From positions 9,875,608 through 9,939,607 of the forward strand of contig NC_064549.1 of the NCBI RefSeq assembly GCF_023856365.1: 64,000 bases of DNA, given 5' to 3'. Source of the stretch: Brienomyrus brachyistius. Its lineage: Eukaryota > Chordata > Actinopteri > Osteoglossiformes > Mormyridae. This document shows, piece by piece, positions 58,861 to 64,000 of the stretch (its first letter is position 1; every line of letters starts with the position of its first letter). A program made the position numbers and the translations under genes. The notes below the pieces were generated by a model. It was not told the origin of the DNA and made no database searches. It saw only the letters and a program-made list of their open reading frames with translations.

Positions 58861-61800
58861 AGAGGGAAGGATGGGGGGATGAAAAGCGACAGGGAAATAC
58901 GCAGAGTCACACTCGGACGGGAGGGAGCAGGATAGCTTTGGGGGGGGGGGGTAGGGACAAGCTGTGTGGTCTGTAATCCGATGAATCGTACAAAGCAGGG
59001 CGGGATCTGGCCGAGGCTGCAGGGAAGGGGTGGGGGTGGGGGGGGGGGGCAAGCTCGGCCATCCATTGCAGTGGGCCGATATGGAGGCTAAAAATAATGT
59101 GCCAGGGAACACAGCCGATGGGCAGATATTAATCCGGCAGACTGAAGCACTGCAGCGGCGGTAGCAGTCAGCATGGAGATAAGCTCCTCACTGGGGTCCG
59201 CGGAGATCAGGAGGCACGCCGAGAGTTGTCACGGAGACAAGTATGCTGGGCCAGGGGGGTGTATATAGAAACCCCAGTGACCCTAGACACCTCATCCTGC
59301 CCGAGAGACTCCGCCGTGCGTGTGCGCAGCGAGCTTTGGAGGAGGGCGGGGTCGGTTCAGCTTTTCCCACCGAAAGCTGTAGAGCATTCATGCACCAGCA
59401 GCTCCTGAAAGCAATTAAAATGAGATATGACAAGCGTGGCTGCAGTGAAGTGGGAGGGGGGGGGATGACACCGGGCCGCAAAAGCACGTGGCGTTAAACC
59501 AGCAACCGCACGCGGATATTTACAGGCCCCAACAATGGCCTCCTCCCACATTAGCGCCCAGTTCAACTCGCACTCCCAAAGTATCAACCAAAGCACTCCG
59601 CCAACCACTGCCCCACCTGCGAAAGCGCCCCCCCCCCCGATAAAGACAAGATGGCACTTTAAAAGCTTTCTGATATTAACGCTGAAAACACGAAGCGCTT
59701 GGATGGAACAGCGAGAACAGGAGCGAGGGACGGGAGGGGGACCTAATAATGGCAGCACAGGTCAATGGGTAGGGGGGTCCGCTCCACCCATGCCGGACAG
59801 AGAAACGGCTCAATGGCGTGTTTTAACATACGGATGGGAAACAGGGTACATGCCGTCTCGGAAAGGCACCATGGCAGAGAACAGCCAAGGGGCTGAGTCA
59901 CTCTTGGCAGAGAGGGAAAAAAAACAGAACAACAAACCAAAGACACCTGAACACGCCGCATCGTCAATTAGCGGTAATGCCAGGTTGCCCTGGTAACCAG
60001 CCCCAGGGAGGTCAAAGGCAAGTTCTCTCTCTCCTTTTTTTCCTTCTGCAGGAGGCTTTTCTTTTCTTCCCTTCACCCGGCTCTTTTTCTTTAACAAGGT
60101 GTGGTTTGTGTTCCGCATGTGCCAGCGATACCACAGGATAATGCGGCTTCCAACGCGCGGCCATTTCTCCCGCGAAGGTCGGTGAATCGCGCCCGGGGAT
60201 GCAGGTGTGGCCGAAGCCGTACCAGAAGAGGCGGCGCTGGGGGGCCTCCCCCGCAGCCCCCTCCAACGACCCCCCGGCGACCGCATGCCCAAAGCACCTC
60301 CGCTTGGAGATTCATTTTAATTGAGTCCTCAGACAATAGGATACCATTCATTAATAGCGGGGGGCCGGCGCTGCCCCCTTCTTCTGCGAGAGCGGGGTAT
60401 GAGCTAAGAGTGTTGCGTGAAACTGGCGATGAATACGGCCACTGTGCAACGGGACTCATACACACCACCAGCCGCTACACGCGGCTCTGCTGGCTAGGTG
60501 ACACCAGTGCGTACGAGGCCCCCTAGGGGCTGAGCGTGGAACATACGCTCCCGCCGTCGCCGGTCAGCGATACGGGGCCACCCCCTACCCCTACCTGCGC
60601 CATCCTACTTTCTGCGTCAGGGCCGGGGGCACCCACGCCGTTGGTCGCGAATCAAGTGCTGGGGTCGCAGTCTGACGCCTGGCAAGGGGAGGACGGGTGG
60701 GGCCCCTTTCCGTGAGTGTACCGTTTCCGGAGCCGGGCGGGGAAATTACAGGGAAGCAGGCTCACAGGTACACTGTCCACACTAACATTCATTCGGTCAT
60801 CTTCTCTGACAGTTCAGTGAGGGCAGTGGTACCTTCGCAGTGATCTGTGGGCTGTCGTTCATTCCCCCTTGGTACGGATCCTCAGTACCACTCTCCCCCA
60901 AGAGCACACCCACCCACCCACAAGAAAAACACTCCTTAACAGCACTTGTGCTCGGTGAAGGCGAGGCATGAGGCTGGTTCAGCAAGAAAAGCTCACAGTG
61001 CTGTGGAAACGTAATGGATCGCATAGTAACAATTAGAGCTGGTGGTTTTGGGTGTAATTACCTATTTAATGGCTCAATGCATGAACTTAACAGTATTAAA
61101 GTAAATACATAGCAGTTACTTATAATAACAGCACTGACCTACCGATAAGTATATTAGTCACAGAATAAAAGTTTCATCAAAACAAAAAATGACTTCCTAC
61201 ACTTCCATTAGTTAAGTACTGCTTACACTTGAAGTCTGGGGCAGGTTTAGCCTGGAATTTGCCCTCACGAATCCGGGTCCGTCTCCACGCCATCAGTTCC
61301 CTCACATGACAACGTTTACCATAGTTTACCACTAAGACAACAATGAGCATTGCCTGCATTTAGCAAACTAACCACAATGCAGAGGTGGATAGTTCAGGTG
61401 CAGAGAGTACAATTCCAGACCTAGATTTTGTTTCAGCCACCCAGTTGAGTCTCTGACTCTTCATACGCTACTGTTTGGACGAAACAAAATCTTGATATGG
61501 AATTTACTTTCTGGACCTGAAATATCCACCACAGCCACCATAAATTACCCGCACCAATTACCGTGCCAGTCCCTCTTCCGCAGTGCTAGACATGCCGGAA
61601 AATAAATACTGTCCCATCAACACAATATGCCAAAAATATTATCAGGAATGCAAATAAATATAAAACCATTCAGATTTAAGATATGCGGTAAATTACCGCA
61701 ACGATTCAGGCTAATTAGTTAGTATCTTAGTGGCATAACATGCCAACTACTACATCAGACACCTGCAAAACCGCATTCACTAAGCTTTTATGAAATACAC

Positions 61801-63877
61801 TTTCGTTTTTTTTTTTATGTTGGTTTATTCTATGTTGTCATTGCTGCATTTCTCAATAATTTTCATTGTTTAAATTTCCCCTCGTTTTACAATGAGGTAG
61901 ATTGATGACTCACACAACCAAACAAAGCATATATAGTGGACATTAAGTACTGCCTTGTCATTGTGTAATTGACTGTCACGCAAACCCCGGCTTCTTTTCC
62001 TACTCCTCTTACTCATCTTAGAACAGCTACTCCTCTCACATTTTGCATCCGGGCAGCTATTATCTCGTGCACAGTGCCATGATAGTCGCAGATTGCCATC
62101 TCAGACCTGTCATAATGTCCATAGCGGGCAAAGGCTACCACAAGACACAACCTCGCAGCCAACTAATTTGATTTATCCTCAGTTACCCTCCTGCAACCCA
62201 TTATCTTTTTAACATTATGTCGCTTTTGTACAGTGGTTTATTTTTTGGGGGGAAAAAAAGATTAAATTGGTGTCTAAATGCCATGCGGCTGGTTCCTGCT
62301 ATCTCGACGGCCTCCAAAGGGATTTCGAAGACGGAATGGAGACAAAGGCAAGTCAGCAAGCTGGCGATTGTTGTGTGAGATAACAAAAAAAATAAAAACT
62401 CTCTCAAGACTCTGTGTCCATGTACTACCCAAACAGCCTTAAGAGCGTTTATTCATAACGTCAAATTAGGTGGGAGAACAAGCACAGCTCGATAAAATCA
62501 GCTCAGAGAAAATGACCGGAAAAAAACTAATATACAATTTGGGCAAGATAAACATTTCGCTCACGCATGGGAGTATGGCGTGTGCCGAAAAGGGAAGAGG
62601 GAGCAGAGCGACATCAATTTAAGCCACTTGAGGCACTGGTTGGGAAAAAATCTCCCAGAACACCGCTGGAAAAAAATCAAAAAGTCTAAACCACCTCCAG
62701 ACATCTTGATCCAAAATGACTTAAAACCCCCTGGTCGGGGGGGGGGGGGGGGATGGGATACCTGTCACGACAAGCAGCAGCAAAACATTTTCATAGTGCT
62801 GCCATGATGGTGCAGAAATTCCAGAGTTTCGATCGGACATTACAGAGATACTACGATAGACACAGTGGTTAGGTGAAGCACTGCTGATGGAGGAGATCCT
62901 GGAAAGGAGAAGCCCAAAGCAGTCGGAGGGGCAATCCATCTGTCTCCGATGCCAACGGAGAGGGCCACCATTGGCTTACAGTTTCTCATGTATGGCAAGA
63001 ACAAACCAAAAGTAAGTAACTGTACGTTTCATCTGATATCAAACCGTGGGAACAGGAATGGTTTCACTTATTCATTGCTGGTTGAGATATTACAGAATTT
63101 TCCACCAAATGCATTTTGTAGTGTAACAGTTTTACTTCACTGCACGTATTTAATTAAAAAAAGCCCATCATACAGGGTAAGGAGCTTTGACAGGCTGAGA
63201 GGGACCCTACAGTCAAACCTAACTCTATTGCAAACTCATTTTGCCTGCAGTGAGGTGCAAAGTGGGGGCACACACTTAAGGATTTGTTTCAACACTGGTA
63301 AGCACCGTAATCAGCCCCAAACCCCTACCCCCCTGAACACACAATATTGGCTCCCCCAATATTGGTAAGGACTTGTCTGTACCATCCATACCATCTATAC
63401 CGTCCATACCCACATCTACACCCTTGATTGCAGGATTCAGGTTCCCTGTTCTGTGCATTTGCTGCTGTCTATCCAGCACACAAGGCAGTAGGACGCAGGG
63501 GACAGTAGCATGCATCACACCTGGGGGGGTCAGTTACAATCATGCCTCATGAGGAATTTGACGGAGGGGCGGTGCTGGGAGGCAGCTTAGGTTACTAAGG
63601 ATTGTGGGGTGGGGGGCTGTGAAAATGCACTACCCTCACAGAGCTAATGAGATGCTAGCCGGCTAGCGAAGGTGTTAAATCAGTGCTGAAAGACGCTGTT
63701 GCCATTCACAGAATTTTGCATCAGGAAAAAGGACCAACCAAGATGCAACAGCACACCTCTGTACTGATGCTTTTCTTTTATTAATGGGTTACTTAATAAA
63801 TTGCATTACAGCTGCAGCACATTCCATTTGTCACGTTTATCTGGCTGCGCATTTCTGCCATTTACAACCTCAAGGCT
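58861..63877. other. Upstream flank, GC-rich then AT-rich, no gene seen
   Basis: From 58,860 to 60,750 the DNA is GC-rich with poly-G tracts (58,940 and 59,038), a C run (59,628-59,638) and many CpGs around 60,140-60,680. A short AT-rich, homeobox-like patch lies at 60,305-60,355. From 61,000 onwards it is AT-rich, with a palindromic MITE (61,380-61,533) and a 16-base G run (62,737-62,752). Open frames in the GC-rich part have no recognisable domain. Confidence 0.6.
61380..61533. mobile_element. Palindromic MITE, copy 2
   Basis: This is a second member of the family seen at 42,219. It starts CAGAGGTGGATAGTTCAGG and ends CTTTCTGGACCTGAAATATC then CACCACAG. The inner arms contain ATTTTGTTTCAGCCACCCAG and ACGAAACAAAATCTTGATAT. 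It has diverged more than copy 1, and its target duplication is unclear (CCACAATG and CCACCATA). Confidence 0.7.
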
Positions 63878-64000
63878 TCAGAGACGGTACAGGGGGGCAA
63901 TAAAGAGCCCCGGGCTGGAGAAGGGGTACGAGGGGTCAGACGGCTGCAGCCCTGCAGAGCTGCCGCATCCATCACCGCAGCAGCAACGCTGCGGCCAGCG
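63878..64000 (-). CDS. Possible last coding segment of a neighbouring minus-strand gene (partial, unrecognised)
   Basis: Reading in from the right edge on the minus strand, one frame stays open for 40 codons and ends SDPSYPFSSPGLFIAPLYRL, then TGA (63,878-63,880). The other two frames contain stops. About 100 bases later come AATAAA-like signals (near 63,773-63,780 and 63,795). This could be the end of a terminal exon and a short 3' UTR of a gene beyond the window. I do not recognise the protein; with 40 codons of GC-rich DNA the open frame may be chance. Confidence 0.25.
   Translation of the reverse strand, partial: RWPQRCCCGDGCGSSAGLQPSDPSYPFSSPGLFIAPLYRL

Overview
The window is vertebrate nuclear DNA, most likely from a teleost fish. 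It contains one long gene split by introns with consensus splice sites. Around and inside that gene are fish-type repeats: Tc1-like transposon relics, two tRNA-derived SINE families, palindromic MITEs, many microsatellites and long poly-G/poly-C tracts. There is no sign of bacterial gene organisation.

The gene is arhgap35 (p190RhoGAP-A, formerly GRLF1), read right to left on the minus strand. A very large first coding exon (51,016-54,757) encodes the N-terminal GTPase domain, four FF domains, the pseudo-GTPase domains and the regulatory middle region. Five small exons (47,646-47,790; 42,545-42,622; 40,007-40,138; 37,108-37,213; 36,272-36,683) encode the RhoGAP domain and the proline-rich tail. 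All five junctions keep the reading frame. The corrected model gives about 1,536 residues, against 1,499 in human. A roughly 5.1 kb 3' UTR probably runs down to an AATAAA at about 31.2 kb. Non-coding 5' exons and the promoter are expected between 54.8 and 64 kb; only weak candidates can be named. Whether this is the arhgap35a or arhgap35b copy cannot be told from the window.

The main oddity is that the 5' 2.1 kb of the big exon carries twelve single-base insertions or deletions. The rest of that exon and all five downstream exons carry none. Away from the breaks the protein reads cleanly, so sequencing or assembly error is the likeliest cause, but recent loss of the N-terminal half cannot be excluded.

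Region by region: 1-31 kb is intergenic. It holds GC-rich patches (3.0-3.5, 18.6-18.9 and 21.7-22.9 kb), a 32-bp minisatellite (5.84-6.37 kb), a 37-bp minisatellite of about 27 copies (17.38-18.39 kb), two Tc1-derived elements (13.1 and 23.6 kb), a palindromic MITE (20.17-20.49 kb), a possible solo LTR (27.3 kb) and many SINE fragments. 31-36.3 kb is the probable 3' UTR. 36.3-54.8 kb is the coding part of arhgap35, with repeats in its introns. 54.8-64 kb is 5' flank or 5' introns with GC-rich stretches. A short open frame running off the right edge may be the last exon of a neighbouring minus-strand gene.

No previously undescribed multi-gene system is visible. The most distinctive leads are the clustered frame breaks, a non-autonomous Tc1 family that has kept only the DNA-binding part of its transposase, and a MITE nested inside a SINE.
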